From NCBI GenBank assembly GCA_014529385.2, contig CM043957.1, forward strand, positions 68,874,503 through 68,938,502: a stretch of 64,000 nt of DNA, given 5' to 3'. Shown piece after piece: positions 36,460 through 48,482 of this stretch (position 1 is the stretch's first letter; every line of letters begins with the position of its first letter). The notes beneath the pieces were generated by a model that ran no database searches, was not told where the DNA came from, and saw nothing but the letters and a program-made list of their open reading frames with translations. This DNA is from Adiantum capillus-veneris (Eukaryota; Streptophyta; Polypodiopsida; Polypodiales; Pteridaceae). The translations under genes and the position numbers were made by a program.

Positions 36460-38326
36460 TCAAAACACGATTGCAAACCATGCACATAACAAATAAACTC
36501 GCAAGAAAAATCCGACAGAGTTTCGACAGTATTTGGCTATCTAACCATAATAACCATATATGCCATAAACATGCTCAAAACCATGAGCAAAATCATACGA
36601 AAAATCCGCACTCAAAACCTGCATGTTGTAGTTTCACGCTCGAAATATGCGTCGATGTGAAGCAAAATCAAAGGAAACATGTAACCACTACGAGCATACC
36701 ATAAATATATGGCTAAGAACCAAAGTATGGTGAGAAATCTAGGAAAAATTTGATAGAATCTCCCCTGTAAACTGAGCAAAACCTCAAGTACAATCTCAAC
36801 CACTCCATGCCAAACTGGCAACAAAGAGGGAGGTAATTCGACCACGCAATGCTCAAAAGCATGATCAATCACATCAAAATCGATGCTCACATATGCATAA
36901 AATAACTTCACAATGTGCAAACTTTATAAGCATAAACTGGGACAAACTGCTCAACCGAGCGTAAAGCGCATAACCATATACACAAGTAGAGAGCAAACTA
37001 GCTCAAAACGCGTCCCACAAGAGAAACTGCTTGCAAAAATATGCAAAAAACCTCTGAAACCTGTGACTAGCACGTATTGTAGCCACAAAAGCATACACAA
37101 ATCCTCACTCCTGCGAGAGTGGGTACAAGAACACCAAACCGTGTCCAAATTGACAAAACCTGTCAAAGTGAGAGTAAACATCGATCACTATCAAAGTGGG
37201 AATATATCGACCACTATACCATTAGAGAGAAAACTACGAATACGCATAAACCATGACGAGAATCTGAGAAAAAGCTGACAAAGTTTTTCCTAAAAATTGA
37301 GCAAAAACTCAAGTACAATCTCACCAAATACGCATAACAATAGACACTGTTTCAGTAGCAAAATCCACAAATGGTTTACATGCAATGCCAAAATCTTGAC
37401 AAATTGGCTCACTCCTAACTAAGTAGCTCTATGGACGTGTACCTATCCAAAAAAAATTGCAAACGTGTAAACCTGCTACCTGCAAGCTATGGTTAGCTCA
37501 AACTGTATCCGCATAATGCATGCATAGCATGAAACTGGACAAAACCGTGCTAAATAAGCTCTCTGAAATGCCCCACACAGTCAAACAATGTGCATGAAAC
37601 CGCATCCGGATGCGTAATGATCCAAAAGTCACATCCCAAAGTATCACTTGTGTATGGAAAACCAAGGTGAATTCTCTCTCAAATAGCACCACAGTGTGCC
37701 ATACATAGCCAAAGATACAAACCGCATCACTCTCTACACTGTAGAAATCAAATCGCAAAACCTCGATATGTCGAGATTGTTGACAGGCTGCTGTGAAAAA
37801 TTCAGCGCTCAAAATTTCAAAATTCTGATATGACTAGTGCCTCCAAAGCATGTCAAAACCTCAGGGTAGACTCCTGGTTTACATGTATCCGAGTCCGGGT
37901 GTGAGAGATATGCCAAAAACCTCCGTTTTCGGTCCAAACACCCAGCATAACTTGCTGCTGTTGCACATGCTATAATTCAGAGCAGAATTTTAGTAAATGG
38001 ACATCACCATTGCGTCCATAATATGCCAAATCCCAACCTAGACTCCTGGATCATATCCATCCGACTCCGTGTGACGGAAATATGCAAAAAACACTATTTT
38101 GGGAGCCAAAAACAACAAAAACGAGCTGCAACACTTCTTGTTCCTGCTCTTTTTCTACAACATTCAGTAATGGCTTGCTACACAAGCTCTACACAAGCTG
38201 AATATACATGCCTAAGCTGAGATTTGACACCGTCGAGCCATATCCACCTTCGTTGAGCTCAAGCCGCCGTAGCCGAACTCCGTCACTTCCATCTGGCCAG
38301 GAAGCCATCGCACGCGCGTCGCCAAA
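36460..38326 (-). other. Long leader-like non-coding region of the copia remnant
   Basis: About 1.9 kb between the pol remnant and the primer site, with no credible frame. Loosely repeated phrases (CAAAACC, GCATAA, ACAAACTG) recur throughout. It resembles in texture the leader of the copia element at 11.6-12.7 kb. Confidence 0.5.
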
Positions 38327-38338
38327 GCTCTGATACCA
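38327..38338 (-). other. tRNA-iMet primer binding site
   Basis: TGGTATCAGAGC on the minus strand, two bases from the LTR start at 38341. Confidence 0.9.
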
Positions 38339-38340
38339 AT

Positions 38341-38381
38341 TGTGAGTGCGTGAATGTGGTGTATGTGTGGAGAGTGAGAAG

Positions 38382-38455
<74 letters not shown>

Positions 38456-38609
38456 GGGTGGAGCTCCCAAATCTCACTGTATGAGCACAATGTGAGAATG
38501 AGTGAGAGCTCCTTATCCTTTGTATGTATAAAGAATAAGGAGATAAATGTGGGCGGCTGGCCAGCGGACACGGGCAAAGCACGGTGAGACACACCACCTT
38601 TACCTAACA
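38341..38609 (-). repeat. Copia 5' LTR with internal (GA)n
   Basis: Starts TGTGAGTGCG next to the primer site and is taken to end at CTAACA (38609). It contains a 67-bp GA tract at 38384-38450. The outer border is less certain than the inner one. Confidence 0.6.
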
Positions 38610-38616
38610 AGAAGCT

Positions 38617-38970
38617 CTACGTAACTCGCCAAGTGACGTGGTCATGCGACAAAGGCGGCATGTTATTTCCACGTACATGTACATATGACATTGCCACGTA
38701 ACTTGCTGAGTGACGTGGCAATGCCAACAGAGGCAAGCCACATAACTCGACAAGTTACGTGGCAAAGCCTACTAGATTGTCACATAGGCAGGCCACGTAA
38801 CTCGACAGGTTACGTGGATGCCTTCTTGGAAGAACTCTAGACAAAGACGTGGCATACATGTAAAATGTCCACGTAACTCAGAAAGTTACATGGTCACCAT
38901 GTGACTTGGCGAGTTACGTGGACACGTCTCCAACCGTTTGCATGCCATGCAACTCGACAAGTTATGTGGC
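38617..38970. repeat. Cluster of seven ~26-bp palindromes
   Basis: Seven imperfect dyads of the form CCACGTAACTCG-N2-3-AGTTACGTGG at about 38617-38642, 38692-38720, 38737-38763, 38792-38817, 38868-38893, 38895-38922 and 38944-38970. The sequences between them differ and the spacing is irregular. Each half contains an ACGTGG/CCACGT core like plant bZIP (G-box-type) sites. Confidence 0.9.
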
Positions 38971-39283
38971 ACTCGATTAGACTTGCAGAGGTGATTGAAC
39001 ATGGACCCACATGCGTGCATGGACATTTTCAACGAGAAAGTATTACTGAATGTCTAACTCAGAGAATGTCTGGATCAATTCTTTGTCACTCCTTGTCTCT
39101 ATTGAGACTCTTTTTCCCACTCTTTCTCTCTCTCTCCTCATACAGTGTGTATAAGAGTCCCTCCGCCACATGATAAATATCATATCATTTTTTGTAAAAT
39201 TGAATGCAAATTCATATCCAAAAATACATCTATTAGGGGCACTACCCTCGAACTCACCCACCAAGGGGGGGCTAAATAGATGT

Positions 39284-39441
<158 letters not shown>

Positions 39442-39648
39442 TAGATAGATGGATTATCGTCCACGGAGGTTAGATATGACCTATGGGACCAAGACAAAAC
39501 ATTACATCTGTTCTTTTTTGAGGTGAGGGCGTTGGATACATATCAGTTAGGGACTGAGGGTCCATCAAGGGGGAAGGAGGATGAGATCAAGAGAAGAATC
39601 CTAAGGGGGGTCAGGTGGGGGGGGGGCTGGCTGGGGAGTTTGAAACTC

Positions 39649-40362
39649 CTAAATGATGGCTTTACCGCCGCGGTAGACTGCCCATTTACCTTGCTTTCGT
39701 GCGTCATGCACCTTTTTGAGCTCGCTTGCTTTAAGCTTGAGTTGGTTTGTAGTCAATTCCTCCGCAATCCAGAGCTTTGTCCCCTTGAGACGGTGGGATT
39801 GGCGTAGCAGCCTTGTACGTTCTTCTTTGGTTTTGAAAGTAAGGATACATTGGCCAAGTGGTATATGACTATGCGTGTCGTTGATCCAGGAGACAGTATC
39901 GGGCTCGATGTTGATTGGTTGCAGGGTGTCATTAAGCTTGGTGATGGCCTCTTCAAGGGTGTCCTCCTCGGTGCACCAGGGTGAAGAGAGTCCTCCAATT
40001 CTGATCTTGAGGGCAAGGGAATCTTGTAGCCGACATTCTTGTAGGGCTACTTGGATTTCGATGTCCATCTTCTTATGTGCTGCCGCATTTGCTTCTTGTT
40101 GGGCCGCCTTGACAGTCTCATTGAGGGAAGCTTCAACTTCGTGTTTCTTTGCAAGTAGAGTTGTGTTCTCCTTTGTCGCCTCCTCGAGATTATTCAAGCG
40201 TTGTTTGAGTGCATCATTCTCTGAAACAAGTGCTTGGACCAGAGCCTCAAGGGCTGTGATCCTCGCGTCTTGGTGAGCGGCAGGGTCTTTCCGAGGTGCA
40301 GCTGCCGCCACAGCAAGAAAGCTCTTACGTGTGCTAGGGGTCGGCGTGTTGAAAGAAGCCAT
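39649..40362 (-). CDS. LINE ORF1-like RNA-binding protein, intact
   Basis: 237-codon intact frame from ATG 40362 to the stop at 39649. An Ala-rich N-terminus is followed by a coiled coil (about residues 30-95: ITALEALVQALVSENDALKQ, LNNLEEATKEN). Next comes an RRM-like region (LALKIRIGGLSS, EEAITKLNDTL, GQCILTFKTKEERTRLLRQS) and a basic end KLWIAEELTTNQ, LKKVHDARKQGKWAVYRGGK. Coiled coil, then RRM, then a basic C-terminal domain is the architecture of L1-type ORF1 proteins, which bind element RNA as trimers. No ORF2 follows in the window; sequence downstream is cut by a microsatellite block at 39.45 kb. This LINE type differs from the DUF4283 type at 29.6 kb. Confidence 0.65.
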   Translation of the reverse strand: MASFNTPTPSTRKSFLAVAAAAPRKDPAAHQDARITALEALVQALVSENDALKQRLNNLEEATKENTTLLAKKHEVEASLNETVKAAQQEANAAAHKKMDIEIQVALQECRLQDSLALKIRIGGLSSPWCTEEDTLEEAITKLNDTLQPINIEPDTVSWINDTHSHIPLGQCILTFKTKEERTRLLRQSHRLKGTKLWIAEELTTNQLKLKASELKKVHDARKQGKWAVYRGGKAII

Positions 40363-40654
40363 GGCTCGATGGGTAGATCTTTAAGTGCTGTGTAGGCAGT
40401 GCATAGCCCCTGGAATTTTGACTCTCTATACCCCTGTGAGGTGTTGTGCTTGTTATTTTCCAAATCAAGAGATTCGCTCACGGCCCTTGTGTTGTAGTCG
40501 CTCACTGTGTGACCAAGCTCCAGCCCTGAGAAGGCATTTTTTGATTCAGCTCGAAAAAAGGAGAAAAACTGCCTCTGTCGACAGAAATGGGGGCTCTGTG
40601 CCGACATCAGGGCTTGGCAGTGTGTAGAGCAGGGCCGGGGCTCAGATGCCCTCC

Positions 40655-40798
<144 letters not shown>

Positions 40799-40978
40799 TT
40801 TTTGGCCGTCCTCTGTCTTCGACAGCAGCTCACGGAGCCTGTTTGGCAACAACACGTGGGAGGGCCCTTGTGCGTGTCGTGCTGGTGCTGGGGGCAGAGC
40901 TTGAGTTTCGAAGTCCCCCCACAGGGCTGCCCTCGCCCAGGGGGAGACCCGCTTGATGCAAGGAAGGAGGGCTTAGGG

Positions 40979-40981
<3 letters not shown>

Positions 40982-41026
<45 letters not shown>
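40982..41026. repeat. (GA)n microsatellite
   Basis: About 22 GA units. Confidence 0.97.
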
Positions 41027-41030
<4 letters not shown>

Positions 41031-41059
41031 CCTTTTTAATTTTACTTGATGAAAATCTA

Positions 41060-41840
41060 GTTGTCCATATAGACGATGAGCTAGTTGCCTAAGTATACAC
41101 CAATGTGGTTGACCATATATGCAACAATAAAGATGATGATATAGAAAATAATCTAATCTAGTTAACCATACAAAGAACCATTTCAAAGGGCTTGGAGAAA
41201 TCATATAAGAAACCACATAGATGACCATATAGAGGATTATACCATCAAACATATAGATGACCATATGTATCCCTATATACAAGATCATAGAATTGGCCAT
41301 ATAGACTACCATATACATGTGGTCTATGGAAAAATGATAGCACTAGATTTAGATGACCATATGGATGCCAATTTAGAGGACTATATAAATTCACATGTAC
41401 CTAGTCATAGAGTCAACCATATAGAGTCCAATATAGATTTCCATAGAGCCACTATAAAGACGATCATATCATAATCCATCATAGAAAGATAGCGATGAAG
41501 ATGACCCTATTGATGACATTAACCGATCATATTGATGATCCACGTAGACAACCAATCTTTACAAAGTTAACCATGTATATGTCCATGCAGACAATTGTAT
41601 AGATGATCATAGAGACAACATTGTAGATGCACTTGTAGAGGACCATATAAACACCCATATAGAAACTATATAGACAATCATGTCCTAATCCATTATAAAA
41701 GGATACCGATGTAGATGAACATATAAAGGTCCACATATATGGCAATCAATCTAATCATATAGATGAAAATATAGACAACCATATAAAGATCCATGTACAT
41801 AGCCAAAGATCCAACAATACCAGATGATCATATCCTAATC
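41060..41840. repeat. Degenerate ACCATATAGA-type minisatellite
   Basis: Short phrases such as GACCATATAGATGACCATAT, TAGACAACCATATA and AGATGATCATA recur many times with variable spacing of roughly 12-30 bases. No gene. Confidence 0.7.
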
Positions 41841-41849
41841 CATGATAGA

Positions 41850-44480
41850 AGAGCTAAAATGGAATGTATGAGCCATATGTCCCATTTTAGCACATAGTAT
41901 GGCCCTTGAACACCCAAACCATATTGGATGGTTGTGTTAATTTCTAGGGGTGGGTGAATGGTACTCACACCCACTCGTGTAAAGTCTCATGGTCATCCGA
42001 TCCGGTTTGGTCGGTCCCGGCCTATACTAGCGCTAAAATGGATTATATGAGCCATATGTCCCATTTTAGCGCATAGTATGGGCCTTGACTGTCCATACCA
42101 TATTGGTTGGTTGTGAAAGTTTATAGGGGTGGTTAAGTGTGCGCACAGCCATCCGTGAAAAGTCTTATGGCCATCTAATATGGTTTGGACAGTCCCAAAC
42201 CATACTGTGAGCTAAAATGGGTCGTATGGCTCATATATTTTAGCACATATTATGGGCCTTGACCGCCTATACCATATTGGATGGCTATGAAACTTTGCAA
42301 GGGTGGTGAAATGGTGCTCACCCCCATCTATGAAAAGTATTGTGGCCATCCAATATGTTTTGGGTAGTCGCAAACCATACTATGTGCTCAAATGGCCACA
42401 CGACCCGTTTTAGCACATAATATGGGCCTTGACCACCCATACCAATTTGGATGGCTATGCAACTTTTTAGGGGTGGGGGTCAACACCATTTTTCCACCTA
42501 TAAAAATTTTCACAGCCATCCGCTATGGTATGGGCGATCAAGGCCGATACTATGCGCTAAAATGGGTTGTATGAGCCAAACGACCCATTTTAGTGCATAA
42601 TATGGATCCATATTGCCCAAACCATATTGGATGGCTGTGAGACTTTGCAAGGGTGAGAATGAGTACCATCTCCCCACTTGTACAAATTTTCATATTCATC
42701 CAAAGTGGTATGGGTGGTCTAGGCCCATACTATGCGATAAAATGGATCGTATGACTCATACGACCCATATTAGCACATAGTATGGGTCAAGACCGCCCAA
42801 GCCATATTGGATGGTTGTGAAAATTTTGACGAATGGGAGTGAGAACTATTATTTCACCCGTGAAAAGTTGCATATTCATCCGATATGGTATGGGCGGTCA
42901 AGTCCCATACTATGTGCTAAAATGGGTTGTGTGAGCCATATATCCCATTTTAGCACATAATATGGGCCTTAACTGCCCATATCATATTGGATGGTTGTGT
43001 ACTATTGCAAGGGTGAAGTAATGGTACTCACCCCCACCCATGAAAAATCTTGTGGCCATCCAATATGGTTTGGGTGGTCTCAAACTATACTATGTGCTAA
43101 AATGGACCGTATGTCTCATACGACCAATTTAGCACATATTATGGACCTTGATCGTCCATACCATATTGGATGGCTGTGATATATTGTAGGGATGGGAGAA
43201 TAGTGCTCACCCCACCCGTGTAAAGTCTGGTCTCCATCCAATATGGTTTGGGTAGTCTGGAACCATACTATGTGCAAGAATGGACCATATGGCTCATACG
43301 ATCCATTTTAGTGCATAGTATGGGCTTTGACCATCCAAACCATATCGAATAGCAGTGAAACTTTGCACGAGTGATGAAATAGTACTCAATCCTATCCATG
43401 AAAAGTCTTATGGCCATCCAATATGGTTTGAGAGGTCTCGACCCATACTATGTGCTAAAATTTGTTGTATGAGCCATATGTCTTATTTTAGCACAGAGTA
43501 TGGGCCTTGACTGCCCATACCATATCGGATGGCTAGGAAAATTTACAAAGGTGAGAAAATTATACTCTTCCCTACTCGTACAGAGTCTTGTGGACATCCA
43601 ATATAGTTTGGGAAATCTCGACCCATACTATGCGCTAAAATGGGCCGTATGGCTTATACGTCCCATTTTAGCACATAATATGGGCCTTGATCGCCCATAC
43701 ATATCGAATGGTTGTGTAACATTTTAGGGGTGAATTAATGGTGATCACCCCCATCCCTGCAAAGTCTTGTGGCCATTCGATATGTTTTGGGGGTCCCTAA
43801 CCATACTATGTGCTAAAATGGACCGTATTTAACACATATTATGGGTCATAATCGCCCATACCATATTGGATGGCTATGGAACTTTACAAGATAGAAGAAT
43901 AATACTCATCTCCACCCGTAAAAAGTCTTGTGGCCAGGGCCAATACGGTTTTGATGGTCTCAAACCATACTATGCGCTATAATGGGTCCTACGGCTCATA
44001 CGACCCATTTTAGTGCATAGTATGGACCTTTACCACCCAAACCATATCGGATGGATGTGAGACTTTATATAAGTGAGTAAATAGTACTCAATCCCACCCA
44101 TGCAAAGTTTTGTGGCCATCCAATATGGTTTGGGAGGTCTCGACCCATACTATGTGCTAAAATTTGTTGTATGAGCAATATGTCCCATTTTACCACATAG
44201 TATGGGCCTTGACTGCCCATGCCATATCGGATGGCTGGGAAACTTTTCATGAGTGGGTATGATCACCATTTCCCTACCCGTGCAAAATTTCACAATCATC
44301 TGATATGATATGGATGGTCAAGGCACATACTAAGCGCTAAAATGGGTCATACGAGTCATATAGTCCATTTTAGCACATAGTATGGGTTGAAACCGTCCAA
44401 ACCATATCAAATGGCTATGAAACTTTGCATGGGTGGTTGTGAGCACCATTTCTCCACCCATGCAAAGTTTCACAGTCATC
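41850..44480. repeat. ~178-bp satellite array, about 15 monomers
   Basis: The landmark GCTAAAATGG or a variant recurs at about 41857, 42031, 42211, 42388, 42555, 42736, 42914, 43096, 43276, 43453, 43635, 43811, 43976, 44154 and 44334, spaced 165-182 bp. Each monomer carries two back-to-back dyads: one centred on the GTATGRCTCATAC region flanked by GCTAAAATGGG and CCCATTTTAGC, the other flanked by ACTTTGCANGGGTGG and CCACCCNTGCAAAGT. No coding content. Confidence 0.92.
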
Positions 44481-44483
44481 CAA

Positions 44484-44871
44484 GTTTAGAGTTTATGGGT
44501 TAGGGTTTAGGGTTCATGGTTTAGGGTTTAGGGTTTAGGGTATAGGGTAGCCATACGGCCCATTTAGTGCATAGTGTGGATGGGGACCATCCAAACCATA
44601 TTAGATGGCTATGAAACACCATTCCCCCACCCGTCCAATGTTTCACAACCATCCAAGCTTGGGATTTATGGGTTAGGGTTTTGGGGTATAGGGTACACGG
44701 TTTAGGGTTTAGGTATAGAATTTATGGTTCAAGGTTTAAGGTTTATGGGTTAGGGTTTAGGGTTTGTGGTTCAAGGTTTAAGGTTTATGGTTTATGTTTT
44801 AGGCTTTAGGGTTTATGGTATATGGTTAGAGTTTAGGGATAAGGATTTAGATTTAGAGGTTAAAGTTTAAG

Positions 44872-44880
<9 letters not shown>
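44484..44880. repeat. Degenerate interstitial telomeric repeats (TTTAGGG type)
   Basis: GGTTTAGGG, GGGTTTAGGG and variants (TTTATGG, TTCAAGG) fill the stretch, the degenerate form of the plant telomere repeat. A fragment of the 178-bp satellite interrupts it near 44560-44665. Confidence 0.9.
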
Positions 44881-45241
<361 letters not shown>

Positions 45242-45253
45242 TGGTATCAGAGC
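45242..45253 (+). other. tRNA-iMet primer binding site
   Basis: TGGTATCAGAGC directly after the LTR end TTTTGACA. Confidence 0.9.
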
Positions 45254-45936
45254 ATCTTGGTGAAGCCCATGCTTGAAGCCCTTGGTGTGGAGGAGAGCAC
45301 CCACTTGAGAAGAACCACCCACTGGTCATTGGCCTTCAACCTTCCCACCTATGCTCTAGCGTTCTAAAATGTTGCATTCAGTGGTGGCCTCTTATCACTC
45401 TATCCCTCGCAGCCCTAGTGTTAGCACTTCAAAACACTGTTGGGCAAGCTACAGGCGGCAAACTGTCACCCTTTCCCATGTCCGCATTTTAAAACGCTGC
45501 CCAGTGGCGATGCTCCTTAACAACAACGATAGCCTGTGGCAGCGCCTGGCTCTTGAGCCTGCGTTTTGAGATGCCACAAGCAACGATGCCCTAGCCCCCA
45601 CCCGTCTGCATTTCAAAACGCCTACCATCTCTTGGCCTTGTAGTAGATGGTTTCTTGAAACGCCTGCTACGACGACGCTGCTGTGTAACCCTCCTAGGCG
45701 ACCATTGGGTGGCCCTCTTTGACATCGACAGTCTCCTCACTACTAAGCTGCATTTTGAAACGCTATAAGCAAGCAGCAAGGGCAGCCTTTGACTACCTGG
45801 AAGGACAAAATCGACAAAGAATAGGAGTCGCATAAATTTTTGGGAATTGCTAAGGAGGGGAACAAAGTGGAGATTTGCAAAGCGGTTTGGGAGCAAAGTT
45901 TTGGAGGGTCAACCTTACTAAAAAGTTGTTAAAGGA

Positions 45937-46563
45937 GTGGCTTGGGAGACAAAAAAGGCGGATATTGGAGTGGTTTGGAAAGGGGCGGGGAGAGTGGAAC
46001 TAAAGAGAGAGTTTTGTACCCAATCTTTGGAGCGGTTTGGGAATGCCTCCAAAGGAGAGGAATTGCTTGGAAGTTCGGTACAACTTGGTGGAGTACCAGT
46101 TTCAAGTTCTTGCAACTTCAAAATGGTGTCCCCTTGCTCGAGGGCCCCCGACGACATCAACCAAAGACAACCAAAAGCTATGGATAACAGATTGTCAACC
46201 ATCCATTTAGCGGCCTATGTATCGGCACATTTCTCAAGAAACCCAACAAATTGTTTGGCTCTAGTTTGTGAAGTCAAAAGAAAATGGAGGAGTTTGCTAG
46301 AGACCAACGACAAAGGTCAGTCGGACAAGGATGGCAATACTCAGTTAGCTGCCTCGATACCCGGGAGGTATGACCACAGTCATGATTGTGATTCAACGCT
46401 TTGTTTGGCTCGAGAGTTTGAAGCCAAAGGCAAAAGCAGGAACTCACAGATAGACAAGGACAAAGGCAAGTTGGGCAAAGATTTTGGTAATAAAGATTTG
46501 ACAGAGGAGATCGGCATGGCACACGTGGAGGTGGCCACAGTGGCCTCGACGTCAGATTTCTAG
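45937..46563 (+). CDS. Unknown ORF inside the non-autonomous LTR element
   Basis: 208-codon open frame from ATG 45937 to a stop at 46563. Basic and hydrophilic with Lys/Asp-rich repeats near the end (KDKGKLGKDFGNKD). No CCHC knuckle, protease or polymerase motif is seen, and no family is recognised. The phrase FCTQSLERFGNASKGEELL has no match that I know. It could be a vestigial gag or chance coding in a captured sequence. The frame is long for random sequence of this composition but not decisive. Confidence 0.3.
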   Translation: MAWETKKADIGVVWKGAGRVELKREFCTQSLERFGNASKGEELLGSSVQLGGVPVSSSCNFKMVSPCSRAPDDINQRQPKAMDNRLSTIHLAAYVSAHFSRNPTNCLALVCEVKRKWRSLLETNDKGQSDKDGNTQLAASIPGRYDHSHDCDSTLCLAREFEAKGKSRNSQIDKDKGKLGKDFGNKDLTEEIGMAHVEVATVASTSDF

Positions 46564-47068
46564 TCAAATGACATGTGTCACCACTAGCTTCAGCTAGAGA
46601 GAGGCTTGTGAGTGGTAGAGAGGGGCAAGCATTGCTCCTATAATTAATTTGGACCCTTGTGTTGGAGTTCAAGTTATTGGTGTTTGGACCCGTAGGTCGG
46701 AGTTCTATGCACATGCATCTGGCAGGGAACCAATCAAACGTCTAAAACACTATGGATGAGTGCACCAATCCATTTTTGTTGGTCAGATTTGGACAGGATG
46801 TGTTCCAATAGTTCATTATCTTGGAGTTTTATTTTTTGGACGTGATGTGTTCACAGTTCACGAATGGGGATTATTGGATGTAGTATGGCCTATAGTTCAA
46901 AGTTTCTACAAAGGAAACCGATGCTCAAGATGGCATTACTTTCAGGTACAAAGTTGAGGAGAGCAATACGGAGGTGTATCCAATATCCCGGCTAGTGTTG
47001 GGGTGTCCATGGTAGCTTCTTCATCGACTTGGTCTCACTATTGATGTCCATTAGAGCTGCAGAGAGGG

Positions 47069-47259
47069 TGTTAAATTATAGGCATCTCAAGTGAATTACC
47101 CAATGTGATCCCATTATTTAGTTTGGCTTTTAGGTATTTATTTTACTTATTTGTCAAAGTCTTGGGTAGGGAAATTTACTAGGATTGCTATATAAGCTAC
47201 CCCTTGCCTCCATTGTATACACATTCAGTTATTCATTGTCAAGGTTGATTGGTTCAGGA

Positions 47260-47308
<49 letters not shown>

Positions 47309-47310
47309 CC
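47069..47310 (+). repeat. 3' LTR (recognisable part)
   Basis: Matches the 5' LTR up to and including the CT tract (47262-47306). Beyond it the two copies no longer align clearly. Confidence 0.75.
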
Positions 47311-48482
47311 TTGGTCTCTGCAAATTGTAATCATCGTATCTAATGATTTGGTAATCCATTTTCGATTCAAAAACTTGCATTGTGTTCCTCTCTCTTTGCT
47401 CTTTAATTCAAGTGTAAGCATTGTCAGTTTTTTTGAGGTTTGCAACTACGTGTTTGTGAGTTGTAAATGCAGATTTGAGTGCTTAAATCATTGTTTATAG
47501 TCGTTTTGACCATAGGAGAGTGTTCCTAGACCATAGGGCAACCTTTTTGCATAGTTCTATTGCAATTTTCAAGACCTTCTTCATGATGGATCGTGATTTT
47601 GGTACCTTTTTGGATTGCGATTAGACTTGCTAGGATAGTGCGCCTAGGTGTCCTAGACCTCCTCCTAAAGTTTCGTTGCATTTTGAGTCCATTCGAGTGC
47701 CGAAATGGCGTGATGACCTAGAGTTGTGAGAAAGGACATAGGCAGATTTCCCCTGATCATTGAGTGTTGGCTTGCTTGTTGAGTTGGTGTTTTTGCTTGT
47801 TAAGGTTCACTTCTTGAGATTGACGATCTCAAAGAGTCTCCGTGCCCCATCTGAGTCACTTTCCCTGAGTATTGACATTATGTTAGTGCTAGAAAGCTAT
47901 GCTGCAGACGTCCGTCACTGCGACCCGCTAACATTAACGTCGTTGTTGGGGATATGATCCTTAGATGGTGAGTGACCTAGTGCGTATTTAGAGCATCTTT
48001 TTCTGAAGATTTGTCTCTCCATTCCACTTACACTTTAGCAATGAAGCAGCTAGACACATGGTTTAGTGCTTGATAGAGTTTAGAAGTTGAGGACTTGCTA
48101 GATCTATTCTTGAGAGGTAAAGAGGGTTGTGAGTGAGATAGCCAAAAGCATTTCATTCTTCGATTTTCTCATTACTTTCAGAGTGTTGTTCCGTTTTCCA
48201 TTTTGACTTTATTTTATACCATTCTGTTTGTTTTTGTTTCATGTTTCATTTCAGTACTTAGGAGTAGGGTAAGTAGAAACTACCACCATCAAATTTGGGC
48301 TAAAAGATTGAGGGAAAAAAGCGTGAAAACCATATTTTGGCAAAAACGACCATAACTTTGAAATTCTGAAAATTTGATGGTAGAGACCTCAAAAGTGATC
48401 CAAATTCAAAAATTTGTGGATCAAGGGTATCATCAAACTCTCTAGAAGCAATCTGGAAAGTTTGGTCAGAATCTGTGGAGGA
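47311..48482. other. Unassigned DNA
   Basis: No gene supported. AT-rich, short frames only. Confidence 0.35.

Larger units (their letters stand above)
35432..38609 (-). mobile_element. Internally deleted copia element with non-matching LTRs
   Basis: In minus orientation: an LTR at 38341-38609 with an adjacent initiator-Met primer site (38327-38338), a ~1.9-kb leader-like region, only the last part of pol (36459-35734), a polypurine tract CCAGGGGGGATT and a second LTR (35432-35658). Gag, protease, integrase and most of RT are missing. The two LTRs do not look alike in sequence, which is abnormal for one element. Confidence 0.7.

Noticed and set aside
38617-38970. Seven palindromic repeats resembling a CRISPR array
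   Set aside because: Irregular spacers of very different length, variable repeats, plant retroelement context.
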